NCBI GenBank assembly: GCA_019117495.1 | Contig: DWZP01000011.1 | Location: 1-46,598 of the forward strand | Length of the DNA stretch: 46,598 nucleotides | Direction: 5' to 3' | DNA from: Fusicatenibacter_A intestinipullorum | GTDB lineage: Bacteria > Bacillota > Negativicutes > Acidaminococcales > Acidaminococcaceae | Shown: positions 32,910 to 41,464 of the stretch, piece by piece | How the letters are laid out: each line of letters opens with the position of its first letter | Numbering within the stretch: position 1 is the first letter of the stretch | Made by a program: the position numbers and the translations under genes | The notes under the pieces: generated by a model | Told to the model about the DNA's origin: nothing | Databases searched by the model: none | Seen by the model: the letters and a program-made list of their open reading frames with translations, nothing else

Positions 32910-33656
32910 TTACATAAGCGCCGTTATGCCTCGGTATAATGCCGTGCATGCGCCGATAACGACAAAGGCTTTGCTGAGCTGTATAAATAAACGCTGGTTA
33001 ATTTTATGAAAGCAGCGCTCCCCCAGCCACATGCCTAAAAGCAGCGGCAGTCCAGCATAAACTGCAAGCAGCATTAAATCCGCACTGATGAAACTTCCTG
33101 CTGCCAACAGCGATGCCATTGTGCCAAGGCTGCCGAAGGCAAAAATCCAGCACATATTGGCGCGCGTTACCGTTTTATCACGCCCTTCTGCCAAAAAGTA
33201 CAGCGCCACCGGCGGCCCGCTGATACTCGTCATTGCCGCCGAAAAACCGCTTATAAAACCTGCGGCAATGCGTCCGGCAGTTTTATTCTGTATGTTAATT
33301 TCAAATTTTCTCCCCATTAAAAGCATTACGGCAAGCAGCATTATGCCAAGTAAAATTTGTAAATACGCCGCCGGTATGGCATTTAAAACGTAACCGCCGG
33401 GAATGCTGCCCATAATACTGCCGAAAACGGTTACCAAAACCGTATGCCACTCAAAATCGCGGCGCGTATTCCACAGCGCCACAACTTTGGCAAGAAACGT
33501 GCCGAAGATAATAAACACCACGGTTTCTTTAGGCCCTAAAACCGGCATTAAAAACGGCACCGCCACCAAAGAAAGCGTAAAGCCTGTAACGGCAAAAAAC
33601 AAAGAAGCTATAAAAACACTTACCGAAATATATAAAACAAATAATATATCCGTAAT
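32910..33656 (-). CDS. TSUP/TauE-SafE family permease with a probable AUU start
   Basis: A 248-aa inner-membrane protein with about seven to eight hydrophobic segments, of the sulfite/anion exporter family. It is a close tandem paralogue of the gene at 33696; both share TVFGS/TVAGS, SISGPPVALYFL, TRANMCWIFAFG and ACTALYRGITAL. Alignment puts its first codon at ATT 33654-33656, read ITDIL against MTDIL in the paralogue. It lies six bases after GGAGG (33663-33667), giving exactly 248 aa as in the paralogue. The first standard start, TTG at 33602, would delete the first membrane segment and has no ribosome-binding site. Initiation at AUU is therefore likely, or the start codon is mutated. Confidence 0.75.
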   Translation of the reverse strand: MTDILFVLYISVSVFIASLFFAVTGFTLSLVAVPFLMPVLGPKETVVFIIFGTFLAKVVALWNTRRDFEWHTVLVTVFGSIMGSIPGGYVLNAIPAAYLQILLGIMLLAVMLLMGRKFEINIQNKTAGRIAAGFISGFSAAMTSISGPPVALYFLAEGRDKTVTRANMCWIFAFGSLGTMASLLAAGSFISADLMLLAVYAGLPLLLGMWLGERCFHKINQRLFIQLSKAFVVIGACTALYRGITALM

Positions 33657-33695
33657 TTTCAGCCTCCTTCTTTTGCCTTTTATTATGCGTAAATT

Positions 33696-34442
33696 TTACA
33701 ATAAAGCCGTTATGCCGCGGTATAACGCCGTGCAGGCACCGATAACAATAAAAATCTGCGTAAGCCTTATAAACAAATGCTGATTGATTTTATAAAAACA
33801 TCGTTCACCAAGCCACATGCCTAAAAGCATAGGCAGAGTAACATAAGTCGCCAGCAGCATTAAATCGCCACTGATACTGCTGCCCGAAAGAGCCAGCGAA
33901 AACATGGTACCGATATTGCCGAAGGCAAAAATCCAGCACATGTTGGCACGCGTTACAAGCTTATCGCGCCCTTCGGTTAAAAAATACAAGGCAACCGGTG
34001 GACCGCTGATGCTCGTTGTTGCAGCAGAAAACCCGCTTAAAAGACCTGCCGTTATACGCCCAACAGTTTTATTTTTAACGCTTAAATCAAAGTGCATGCC
34101 CATCATAAAAAGCACAATTACAAGCACGGTTCCCAGCAAAATCTGCAAATATGCCGGTGATATGGCATTTAACAAATAGCTTCCCGGCAGGCTGCCGAGC
34201 ACACTGCCTGCAACCGTTACTGCCACAGTATGCCATTCAAAATGTTTGCGCGTATTCCACAGCACAATCATTTTTACAAGGCAGGTGCCAAAAATTATAA
34301 ACACAACCGTTTCATGCGCACCCAAAACAGGCATTAAAAATGGCACTGCCACCAGGGCAAAACCGAACCCGGTAACAGTGCTGAATAAAGACGCCATAAA
34401 TACACTTATTGAAACAAAAACAATAAGCAGTATGTCTGTCAT
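33696..34442 (-). CDS. TSUP/TauE-SafE family permease
   Basis: A 248-aa inner-membrane protein with about eight hydrophobic segments, beginning with STVTGFGFALVAVPFLMPVL, a hallmark of the TauE/SafE repeat. The family moves sulfite, sulfoacetate or other small organic anions across the membrane; substrate here is unknown. The start overlaps the cvfB stop by four bases (ATGA), so it belongs to the nadD-to-cvfB operon. A second copy follows downstream after 39 bases counted to that copy's putative start. Confidence 0.88.
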   Translation of the reverse strand: MTDILLIVFVSISVFMASLFSTVTGFGFALVAVPFLMPVLGAHETVVFIIFGTCLVKMIVLWNTRKHFEWHTVAVTVAGSVLGSLPGSYLLNAISPAYLQILLGTVLVIVLFMMGMHFDLSVKNKTVGRITAGLLSGFSAATTSISGPPVALYFLTEGRDKLVTRANMCWIFAFGNIGTMFSLALSGSSISGDLMLLATYVTLPMLLGMWLGERCFYKINQHLFIRLTQIFIVIGACTALYRGITALL

Positions 34443-35335
34443 TTTTTATTGTCCTCAGGATTTTCCAGCAGAATCGTCCAGCCTTCTTCCTGACGAATCA
34501 GCCCCTGACGCAAAAGACGCCCCAGGGCACGTTTAAACGCAGCCTTGCTGATGCCAAACTTTTCTTTAATGATTTCCATCGGTGTATCATCGCAGTAAGG
34601 CATTTTGCCGCCGCGTTTCTTTAAGAAGTTTAAAATATCTTCCGCATCGGCAACCATAGCATGTTCCTTCTGCTGGCGCATGGAAAGGTTCAGCCTGCCG
34701 TCGGCACGGACATAAGCCACACGGGCGGTAATTTCCTGCCCGAAATCAAGCCTGCCGCCGGGCACTTCGCTGCGGTGCAGGAAGCCTAAAAAGCGCTGGC
34801 TTGTAAAGATGAAAAAGCCTTCCGGCAAAATATTATAAATAGTACCGGTTACGGTATCACCGACTTTAATGCCGGTGGCCGGTTTGGATGCCTTCTGCAT
34901 TTCCTTGTCCACACGCATACTTACAGCCTGACGGCCTGTTTTATCGCGGTACAGCTTAACCCATACAAGCTGCCCCGGCGACACATGCCCGCGCATCTGG
35001 CTGTACGGCAAAAATACGCCGCGCTCTGCGCCGATATCGACAAAACCGCCGTCACGCGTAACGCTTAAAACTTTAACATAGCCAAGCTGCCCTTCACGCA
35101 TTTTGGGCAGTTTCATGCTGGCGGTAAGGCGTCCGTGCGGGTCGAGATACAGGTAAACCTTAACGGAATCGCCAACCTTTACCTCGGTTTCCTGCTGTAA
35201 TTTATGCAGTAAAATATCGTCATCGGTATTGCCGGTGCCTGCGTCCAAAAATACACCCATTTCGGAAGCACGCACAGCTTTTAAAGTTACTACATCACCG
35301 GGACGGTATTTGGCATGCGGCTGCACTTTATTCAT
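34439..35335 (-). CDS. cvfB: S1 RNA-binding protein, CvfB family
   Basis: A 298-aa protein with three S1-like OB folds: about 8-65, 70-130 (LGYVKVLSVTRDGGFVDIG) and 150-215 (VTGTIYNILPEGFFIFT). A C-terminal winged helix follows (about 225-290, ISKAAFKRALGRLLRQGLI). CvfB in Staphylococcus binds RNA and affects virulence gene expression. The start is ATG at 35335, six bases after GGAGG; an upstream TTG overlaps that site. It overlaps rsfS by eight bases and the downstream permease by four. Confidence 0.88.
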   Translation of the reverse strand: MNKVQPHAKYRPGDVVTLKAVRASEMGVFLDAGTGNTDDDILLHKLQQETEVKVGDSVKVYLYLDPHGRLTASMKLPKMREGQLGYVKVLSVTRDGGFVDIGAERGVFLPYSQMRGHVSPGQLVWVKLYRDKTGRQAVSMRVDKEMQKASKPATGIKVGDTVTGTIYNILPEGFFIFTSQRFLGFLHRSEVPGGRLDFGQEITARVAYVRADGRLNLSMRQQKEHAMVADAEDILNFLKKRGGKMPYCDDTPMEIIKEKFGISKAAFKRALGRLLRQGLIRQEEGWTILLENPEDNKK

Positions 35336-35690
35336 TTTCTTCCTCCGCAAAAGCTTCCGAAGGAGCGTCTGCCCACAACTGTTCCAAATTATAAAAATCG
35401 CGGTCTTCTTCTAAAAAGATATGCGCTACACAGTCGCCGTAATCCATTAAAATCCAGCGGCCTTCGGCATATCCTTCTGTATGGGAAGGCAGAATACCTT
35501 CTTCTGCCAGTTTTTCTTCAATATTGTCGGCAACAGCTTTAACAAGCGTTACATTATCTGCGCTGGCAATAATAAAATAATCTGTCAAGGGCGAAAGGTT
35601 TTCCATATTTAAAAGCAAAATATCCCTTGCCTTTTTGTCAGATGCTGCGGCAGCGATTTTGCGTGCTACCTGCTGAGGGGTTAAATTCAT
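35328..35690 (-). CDS. rsfS: ribosomal silencing factor RsfS
   Basis: A 120-aa member of the RsfS/YbeB/Iojap family. Core motifs are KKARDILLLNM, TDYFIIASADN and the long block GRWILMDYGDCVAHIF with the DYGDCVxH signature. It binds ribosomal protein L14 and blocks subunit joining in poor growth conditions. It has a Glu-rich C-terminus. It lies in the common order nadD-yqeK-LCP-rsfS and overlaps its neighbours by four and eight bases. Confidence 0.95.
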   Translation of the reverse strand: MNLTPQQVARKIAAAASDKKARDILLLNMENLSPLTDYFIIASADNVTLVKAVADNIEEKLAEEGILPSHTEGYAEGRWILMDYGDCVAHIFLEEDRDFYNLEQLWADAPSEAFAEEENE

Positions 35691-36757
35691 TGTTCAGCCT
35701 CCTTTGCTGTGTTGTCATTATTTTTTATGTTTTCTTCTGCCGGTCCGGCATTATCTGCTGTACGGCTATTGGTTTCCCCTTCTTCTTTCATATAGGGAAT
35801 ACCCAGTTCATCCAAAGTTCTTTCAACCTGCTGCTGCGAAGTACGCCAATAGCTTATGCCGTCGGGCGCATCATAAAAATCGCCGTAAAGCATGCAGCTT
35901 TTTAAATTCTGGTCGCCAAAAAGTTTAAAGGTGTTGGCGGCCTTAATCATCGTCATGGTATCCATATCGGTTTCCACATGGCGGTCTACCGTAGAAAACA
36001 GCGCCGGTATTTTGGTAACGGTATCAATATTAAAAATCTGCGCCGCCAGTGCCATCATAAATTTCTGCTGGCGCTGCACGCGTCCGATATCGCCAAGCTC
36101 ATCCTTGCGGAAACGCACATACTGCCCGGCAAGTTCACCGTTTAAATGCTGGTAGCCGTGCTTGATGTCAATTACAAGGTCTGCATAAGGGTCTTCGTAG
36201 TACATATCCTTGTCAACGTATAAATCAACGCCGCCGATAAGGTCGATTGATTCTTTAAACGCGCGCCAGTCTACAAGCACATAATAGTGGATAGGCACGC
36301 GCAAAAGATTGGCAACGGTTTGCTTGGCAAGCATTACGCCGCCGTAAGCATACGCCGCGTTGATTTTATCATACCCTTTGTGCCCGGGTATCTGCACCAT
36401 GGTATCGCGCGGCATGGATACAAGCGCCACTTCGTTACCTTCGGGGTCGAAGCTTGCCAACATCATGGCATCCGTACGCTTCGGTTCGCTTTCTGCTGCT
36501 TCGCTGTCGCCGTCGTCAATGCCCAGAAGCAACACGTTAATGCGGCTGTTAAGCGTTTCATCCGCCGTTATTTTGCTGTCGGCACCAACAACATCTACCT
36601 TGGGCGGGGCAATAAGATTATCATAGCACCATACTGCGCCCCAAAAACCTGCTGTTACAACAGCGGCCAGCAGCACTATAAAAAATACCAGCCTTCCCCA
36701 TCTCAGCCTGCGTTTGCGGTGCGGGCGCTGCGGAAGGTTATCTTCTTCTAAAGCCAT
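35687..36757 (-). CDS. LytR-CpsA-Psr (LCP) family protein
   Basis: A 356-aa membrane-anchored enzyme: a basic cytoplasmic stretch, one membrane segment (about 21-43), then an outside LCP domain. LCP landmarks are LLLGID, RTDAMMLASFDP, VSMPRDTMVQIPG, KINAAYAYGG, and RFRKDELGDIGRVQRQQKF with the Asp/Arg residues that bind the polyprenyl pyrophosphate. LCP proteins attach glycopolymers to peptidoglycan. The last 35 residues are Glu/Asn/Lys-rich and likely disordered. It overlaps rsfS by four bases. Confidence 0.92.
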   Translation of the reverse strand: MALEEDNLPQRPHRKRRLRWGRLVFFIVLLAAVVTAGFWGAVWCYDNLIAPPKVDVVGADSKITADETLNSRINVLLLGIDDGDSEAAESEPKRTDAMMLASFDPEGNEVALVSMPRDTMVQIPGHKGYDKINAAYAYGGVMLAKQTVANLLRVPIHYYVLVDWRAFKESIDLIGGVDLYVDKDMYYEDPYADLVIDIKHGYQHLNGELAGQYVRFRKDELGDIGRVQRQQKFMMALAAQIFNIDTVTKIPALFSTVDRHVETDMDTMTMIKAANTFKLFGDQNLKSCMLYGDFYDAPDGISYWRTSQQQVERTLDELGIPYMKEEGETNSRTADNAGPAEENIKNNDNTAKEAEQ

Positions 36758-36778
36758 AAAAATCTCCTAACAGCAAGT

Positions 36779-37351
36779 TTACTTTTTTAATTTTACAATC
36801 AGCTGGTTATATCCAAAAATGCAGTCCGGGTGAATTAAAAGTTTATTGTCCAGCAAATATTCAATGGTGTTGGCGTAAGATTTAACCATAGCTTTTTCCA
36901 GATTTTCAAAGCAAACCTTACGCAGTTTTTCCACGCCGTCAAAATCCCTGCCCGGCTCAATCAGGTCTGCCAGATATACAACCATATCCAGCTCCGTCAT
37001 ATCGGGAGCACCGGTGCTGTGCAGCCTGATTGCCTCCAAAATTTCCGGGTCGGTTATGCCGTATTTATGTTCCGCAAAATAAGCGCCCATTTTTGCATGC
37101 AGCAAAATCGGCTGGCGGCGTTCAACATAATCAACTTCCATGCCAAGTTCTTCGGCTTTTTCAACCTGTTTATCGGTCGGCACTTCACGCCCGCAGTCAT
37201 GCAAAAGTGCGGCAACGGCAACTTTTTCCAGCGGCATGCCGTAACGCTCAGCCATTTTCAGCGCTGTTTCATAAACGCCGAGCGAATGTTTAAAACGTTT
37301 GGGCGGCAATGCTTTTTCCAGCATATCCTTCATTTCCTGAATTGTAAGCAT
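36779..37351 (-). CDS. yqeK: YqeK-type HD-domain Ap4A hydrolase
   Basis: A 190-aa HD phosphohydrolase. Metal ligands are H22 in FKHSLGV, the HD pair in ALLHDCGRE, the later HAKMGAYFA and HSTGAPDM, and an Asp in VYLADLIEPGR. YqeK proteins cleave diadenosine tetraphosphate symmetrically to two ADP. Adjacent to nadD, as in many Firmicutes, and 21 bases from both neighbours. Confidence 0.92.
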   Translation of the reverse strand: MLTIQEMKDMLEKALPPKRFKHSLGVYETALKMAERYGMPLEKVAVAALLHDCGREVPTDKQVEKAEELGMEVDYVERRQPILLHAKMGAYFAEHKYGITDPEILEAIRLHSTGAPDMTELDMVVYLADLIEPGRDFDGVEKLRKVCFENLEKAMVKSYANTIEYLLDNKLLIHPDCIFGYNQLIVKLKK

Positions 37352-37372
37352 TTATTGTTTCCTTCCTTCCGC

Positions 37373-37978
37373 TTAACGGTATAAACCCTTCTCTAAAATG
37401 TAGTCACGCACCGCTTCCGGCACCATGCCGTCAATGCTTTCGCCGTTTTTTATGCACTCGCGTATTTCCGTTGACGATACGGGCTGCTCCGGCATTTTTA
37501 AAAGCATAATTTTTTCTTCGCCAAGCCCGCCGAAATATTCGCGCGCACGGGCAAAGGCTTTGGCATAACCCGGCCTTGCCACGGCAACAAACGTAACTTC
37601 ATTCAGTAATTCATAAATATGGTTCCATGTATTAAGCTGAGGCACGGAATCCGCACCAACAATAAAATACAGCTCATATCCCGGATACTGCTTTTTTAAT
37701 TCCAGCACCGTATCATAAGTATAGGAAATGTCGCTGCGTTTTAACTCCACATCGCTGACATCAAAATAAGGATAATCCTGTACTGCCAGTTCCGTCATGC
37801 GGTAACGGTCTGCTGCCGGAGCAAACTCCAGCCCTATTTTATGCGGTGCAATAAAGGCCGGCACAAAAATTACCTTATCCAGATTAATGGTACGGTATAC
37901 AAATTCCGCGCTGCTCAAATGCCCTTTATGAACAGGGTCAAAAGACCCGCCGATAATGCCCAGCTTTTTTACTGTCAC
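37373..37978 (-). CDS. nadD: nicotinate-nucleotide adenylyltransferase
   Basis: A 201-aa cytoplasmic enzyme making deamido-NAD from nicotinate mononucleotide and ATP. The GGSFDPVHKGHL motif (10-21) carries the T/HxGH nucleotide-binding site. The C-terminal SSTEIRECI is the ISSTxIR motif. The start is GTG at 37978, nine bases after GGAGG. It is first in the operon leading to cvfB and the permeases; a TATAAT about 38 bases upstream may be its -10. Confidence 0.94.
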   Translation of the reverse strand: MTVKKLGIIGGSFDPVHKGHLSSAEFVYRTINLDKVIFVPAFIAPHKIGLEFAPAADRYRMTELAVQDYPYFDVSDVELKRSDISYTYDTVLELKKQYPGYELYFIVGADSVPQLNTWNHIYELLNEVTFVAVARPGYAKAFARAREYFGGLGEEKIMLLKMPEQPVSSTEIRECIKNGESIDGMVPEAVRDYILEKGLYR

Positions 37979-38022
37979 AGCTGCTTTCCTCCAAAATAAA
38001 ACATATCTATCAAGTAATTATA

Positions 38023-38205
38023 TCACATCTTGGCAAAAAATTGAGCAATTTCTTCCAATATCCAGATAATTATTGCAAAAAAAATTAAAGCTTTCAGCCG
38101 GTCTTTAATATCAAAAACAGTTTTAGGCCTTCTAAGATATTCATAGAAGGCCATTAAAACTTCTTTATATGTAGTTTTATGCTTTTTATTTTTGCCGTTA
38201 TTCAT
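38023..38205 (-). CDS. 60-aa single-pass membrane protein
   Basis: Starts at ATG 38205, nine bases after GAGG and eight bases inside the end of the MacB-like permease gene. The N-terminus is basic and soluble (NNGKNKKHKTTYKEV). A single membrane segment closes the chain (ALIFFAIIIWILEEIAQFF). The overlap and site suggest it is made as a coupled accessory of the exporter. No family recognised; a longer in-frame extension upstream is only read-through of the permease region in another frame. Confidence 0.6.
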   Translation of the reverse strand: MNNGKNKKHKTTYKEVLMAFYEYLRRPKTVFDIKDRLKALIFFAIIIWILEEIAQFFAKM

Positions 38206-39412
38206 AGCGCAGTGCCTCAATCGGGTCGAGCAGCGCAGCCTTGCGCGCCGGGTAAATGCCAAAGAACAAACCTATGCCGACCGAAAACAGTACCGCTATT
38301 AAAATTACAGGTACGGAAATTATCGTCATCCACCCCGCAAAATAACTGATGGCATAAGAAGCTCCGACGCCAAGCAATACGCCCAGCGTGCCGCCTACAA
38401 TGCCTATAACCATCGCTTCAATTAAAAACTGCAGCAGAATATTATCATATGTTGCGCCCAAAGCTTTGCGGATACCGATTTCACGAGTACGCTCTGTAAC
38501 CGAAACCAGCATAATATTCATAATGCCAATGCCGCCTACCAGAAGACTTATTGCCGCTATGCAGCCCAAAAGCATGGTAATGGTATTTGCCGTTTCCATC
38601 ATGGTATCCATTAACGCCGCCAGATTGCGCACCGTAAAATCATCATACTCATCATCCTGAATTTTATGGCGTACGCGCAGGAGTGCTTCCACATCCGCCT
38701 GCACCTGGTCAACAACATTTTCGTTCTCTGCCTGAATGGTAATGCGGCTGATGTAAGTAATGCCCATCATACGGTTCTGCGCCGTTGTAAGCGGAATAAA
38801 TACCACATCATCCTGGTCCTGCCCGCTGGAGGACTGGCCTTTGGTTTGCAAAACACCAACAACCTTAAACGGCGCCTTATTAATGCGCACGGTTTTGCCA
38901 ACAGCGTCGCCGTCCGGGAACAAATTATCTACAATAGTCTGCCCGATAACGCAGACACGGTCACGGCTCGTAATATCCCGCTGGTTTAAATTGCGCCCGT
39001 CCTCAAGCTGATAATTGCGGATATCGAGAATATTGGGCGTAGTGCCTTCAACACTTGTCGTCCAGTTCTGGTTGCCCGCAACAAGCTGGTAAGAACGTGA
39101 AACCGCAGGTGCTACGTGCGCAATGCCGTCAATCTGTTTTTCTATTGCTTCAGCGTCTTCGGCAGTAAGCCTGGCGCCTTCGCCCATCGGCAAACGTGCG
39201 CCGCTCGGCGTGCGCCCACCGCTCATTACAATTAAAAGGTTGCTGCCAAGGCTGGAAATTTTGCTTTTTATCTGTTCCTTCACGCCAAAGCCAAGGCTTA
39301 CCATGGCTATAACAGCACCGACGCCGATAATAATGCCCAAAAGCGTTAAAAATGTACGCAGTTTGTTGGTAAGCATACCGTCAAGCGCCATTTTAATGGA
39401 TTCGTTAAACAT
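38198..39412 (-). CDS. MacB-like ABC transporter permease
   Basis: A 404-aa inner-membrane protein with the MacB topology: TM1 after NKLRTFLTLLGIIIGVGAV (about 17-40), a large outside MacB-type domain (about 45-270), then three C-terminal segments beginning near 283 with the ERTREIGIRKALGA motif between TM2 and TM3. It partners the ATPase at 39419 and the adaptor at 40125 as a tripartite exporter of peptides, lipids or drugs. It starts six bases after the ATPase stop. Confidence 0.92.
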   Translation of the reverse strand: MFNESIKMALDGMLTNKLRTFLTLLGIIIGVGAVIAMVSLGFGVKEQIKSKISSLGSNLLIVMSGGRTPSGARLPMGEGARLTAEDAEAIEKQIDGIAHVAPAVSRSYQLVAGNQNWTTSVEGTTPNILDIRNYQLEDGRNLNQRDITSRDRVCVIGQTIVDNLFPDGDAVGKTVRINKAPFKVVGVLQTKGQSSSGQDQDDVVFIPLTTAQNRMMGITYISRITIQAENENVVDQVQADVEALLRVRHKIQDDEYDDFTVRNLAALMDTMMETANTITMLLGCIAAISLLVGGIGIMNIMLVSVTERTREIGIRKALGATYDNILLQFLIEAMVIGIVGGTLGVLLGVGASYAISYFAGWMTIISVPVILIAVLFSVGIGLFFGIYPARKAALLDPIEALRYE

Positions 39413-39418
39413 CTGCCG

Positions 39419-40102
39419 TCACCTCCACTCGTCACTGACGAGTCTGCCGTCGCGCATAACCAAAATGCGTTTGGTCTGCTGGGCAATATCCGGTTCGTGC
39501 GTAACCATAACAATGGTTTTGCCCTCATCATTCATAGCTTTAAAAATATCCATAATTTCATAACTGGATTTCGTATCAAGGTTGCCGGTAGGTTCGTCCG
39601 CCATAATAATGGCCGGATTATTAACCAGCGCGCGGGCAATAGCCACACGCTGGCGCTGGCCGCCGCTCATTTCATTTGGTTTATGGTCAAGCCTGTTGCC
39701 AAGCCCAACCGATTCCAGAGCGCGGGCAGCACGCACCATACGTTCTTCTTCGTTTATACCGGCGTAAACCAGCGGCAGCGCCACATTAACCTGTGCCGTA
39801 AGTTTTGGCAGCAAATTAAAATTCTGAAATACAAAGCCTATTTCCGCATTGCGCGTATGCGCCAGTTCGTCATCATTGTAACCGGCAATATCGCGCCCGC
39901 GCAGAAAATAATGACCGCTTGTAGGCCTGTCAAGGCAGCCGAGAATGTTCATCATTGTTGATTTTCCGCTGCCGCTCGGCCCCATGATAGAGGTAAATTC
40001 GCCTTCACCTATCTGCACGTTAACATGGTCAAGCGCATGCACAACACTGTCGCCCATTATATAAGATTTTACTATATCTACAAGCCTGATTACTTCTGCC
40101 AT
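39419..40102 (-). CDS. MacB/LolD-type ABC transporter ATPase
   Basis: A 227-aa ATPase. Walker A is GPSGSGKSTMMN (about 40-51), the Q-loop is VFQNFNLLP, the signature is MSGGQRQRVAIARAL, Walker B IIMADEPTGNLD, and the switch His is in MVTHEPD. The MKLTRGDLxG-like lead-in and DEPTGNLD place it in the LolD/MacB/FtsE group. It lies between the adaptor and permease genes of the same operon. Confidence 0.93.
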   Translation of the reverse strand: MAEVIRLVDIVKSYIMGDSVVHALDHVNVQIGEGEFTSIMGPSGSGKSTMMNILGCLDRPTSGHYFLRGRDIAGYNDDELAHTRNAEIGFVFQNFNLLPKLTAQVNVALPLVYAGINEEERMVRAARALESVGLGNRLDHKPNEMSGGQRQRVAIARALVNNPAIIMADEPTGNLDTKSSYEIMDIFKAMNDEGKTIVMVTHEPDIAQQTKRILVMRDGRLVSDEWR

Positions 40103-40124
40103 GTCCTGCCTCTTTCACGGCCTG

Positions 40125-41180
40125 TTAAATCGGCCCTCTCATATTGTTCTGCTGGGTGGCACGCTGTTTAACCAAAAGCACGTCGCCCTCTTTAATATCG
40201 CCGGTAACAGCTATGCTGTCCTCGCCCGTCAAACCGACTGTCACATCAACATCACGCGAAGTTTTAGACACCTCGTCATATACCTTTACATAACGGCGGT
40301 CACCGTCATAATAAATGCAGTTAGGAGGAACCATTAAAGTATTATCCTGCTGCTGAATAATAATATTCGTTCTTGCCGTCATTGTAGGCAAAAGTTTGCC
40401 TTCCGGGTTGGCAACATCAACATAAACGGTGTAATAAATAACATTGTCTTCCGTAACGGCAGAGCGGGAAATAAGGCGCACCGTACCGGTAAAGGTTTCT
40501 TCCGGGTAAGCGTCAACCGTAAATTCAACAGTCTGCCCTACTTTTACACGCCCTATGTCAGATTCGTCAACCAAAGTATCTATTTGCATATCGTCAAGGT
40601 TCGCCACAGACATAATTACCTGCGGTTCGCTGATACCGGAACTGATAGTCTGGCCAACAGGAGTAGGCTCGCCAATAATGTAACCGGCAATAGGAGAAGT
40701 AATAACGGTATCGTTAACATCGGAAACTGCCTGGTCATAATTAGCTTTAGCAACGATATAATCGGATTCCGCCAAATCATAATCGCTGCGCGAAATTGCG
40801 CCCTGAGCCAAAAGCGCCGTATAACGGTTATAAGTAAGCTCGGCATTGTCAAGGCGTGCCTTCATCTGGCGCGCAGTAGCTTCCAAAGCCGTGGCATCCA
40901 GCTTTACCAGCACCTGGCCTGCTTCTACATGCTGATTTTCTTCTACCAGCACTTCCACAATTCTGCCGGTAATTTTAGAGCTGATATCGACATTGTCAAC
41001 AGCGCTTAAGCTACCGGTTGCCGAAATACTGTCCTTCAAAGTACCGTATTCAACTTTAGCCGTTTTTACGGTTGTTTCAACCTGCGTAATGCTTTGGTAA
41101 TACGAATAACCGGCATAACAAATTGCCAAAAGAATAACCAAAAATCCTATTACATATTTATTGTTTCTGATAAACTTCAT
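40125..41180 (-). CDS. MacA-like periplasmic adaptor (membrane fusion protein)
   Basis: A 351-aa protein with an N-terminal membrane anchor (about 9-27), a lipoyl half-motif SSKITGRIVEVLVEENQHVEAG, a short helical hairpin (about 85-145), the second lipoyl half SPIAGYIIGEPTPVGQTI, then barrel domains. It joins the ABC pump to an outer-membrane channel. The start is ATG at 41180, nine bases after AGGAGG; the extra upstream codons lack a site. First gene of the exporter operon. Confidence 0.9.
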   Translation of the reverse strand: MKFIRNNKYVIGFLVILLAICYAGYSYYQSITQVETTVKTAKVEYGTLKDSISATGSLSAVDNVDISSKITGRIVEVLVEENQHVEAGQVLVKLDATALEATARQMKARLDNAELTYNRYTALLAQGAISRSDYDLAESDYIVAKANYDQAVSDVNDTVITSPIAGYIIGEPTPVGQTISSGISEPQVIMSVANLDDMQIDTLVDESDIGRVKVGQTVEFTVDAYPEETFTGTVRLISRSAVTEDNVIYYTVYVDVANPEGKLLPTMTARTNIIIQQQDNTLMVPPNCIYYDGDRRYVKVYDEVSKTSRDVDVTVGLTGEDSIAVTGDIKEGDVLLVKQRATQQNNMRGPI

Positions 41181-41205
41181 TCCAGCACCCCTCCTTATAA
41201 TTTTC

Positions 41206-41231
41206 AATTAGCTTTCACTAATTAAATTATA
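41206..41231 (-). promoter_or_regulatory. -10 box and inverted-repeat operator before the MacAB-like operon
   Basis: Minus-strand -10 TATAAT (41231-41226) is followed at once by AATTAG (41223-41218), six bases, and CTAATT (41211-41206), a perfect 6-bp inverted repeat. Its place over the expected transcript start suggests a repressor site of MarR or TetR type. The -35 is weak. Confidence 0.5.
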
Positions 41232-41362
41232 ACATTTTCAGCTTTGTTCTTAAATATATATTAAACGCAAACTATGGCAAATTTATGTCAGTTTTTATTT
41301 TCTTTTGCGGCACAAAAGTGATATACTAAAACCATAAAGCAACATTAAGGGAGGCATCCACT

Positions 41363-41464
41363 ATGAAAAAATCGTCATGGCTCATACTGCTCGTTTTAGC
41401 CTTTATTGCTTACTGCCTGCTGCGCAAAAAACGCAGGGAAAATCAAAGCGTTAATGAAAACTGA
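41363..41464 (+). CDS. 33-aa single-pass membrane peptide
   Basis: ATG at 41363 follows AAGGGAGG (41347-41354) by eight bases. The peptide has one hydrophobic segment (SSWLILLVLAFIAYCLL) and a basic tail (RKKRRENQ). It overlaps the start of the next gene by 11 bases, which suggests coupled translation. A TATACT box lies at 41322-41327. No known family. Confidence 0.6.
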   Translation: MKKSSWLILLVLAFIAYCLLRKKRRENQSVNEN

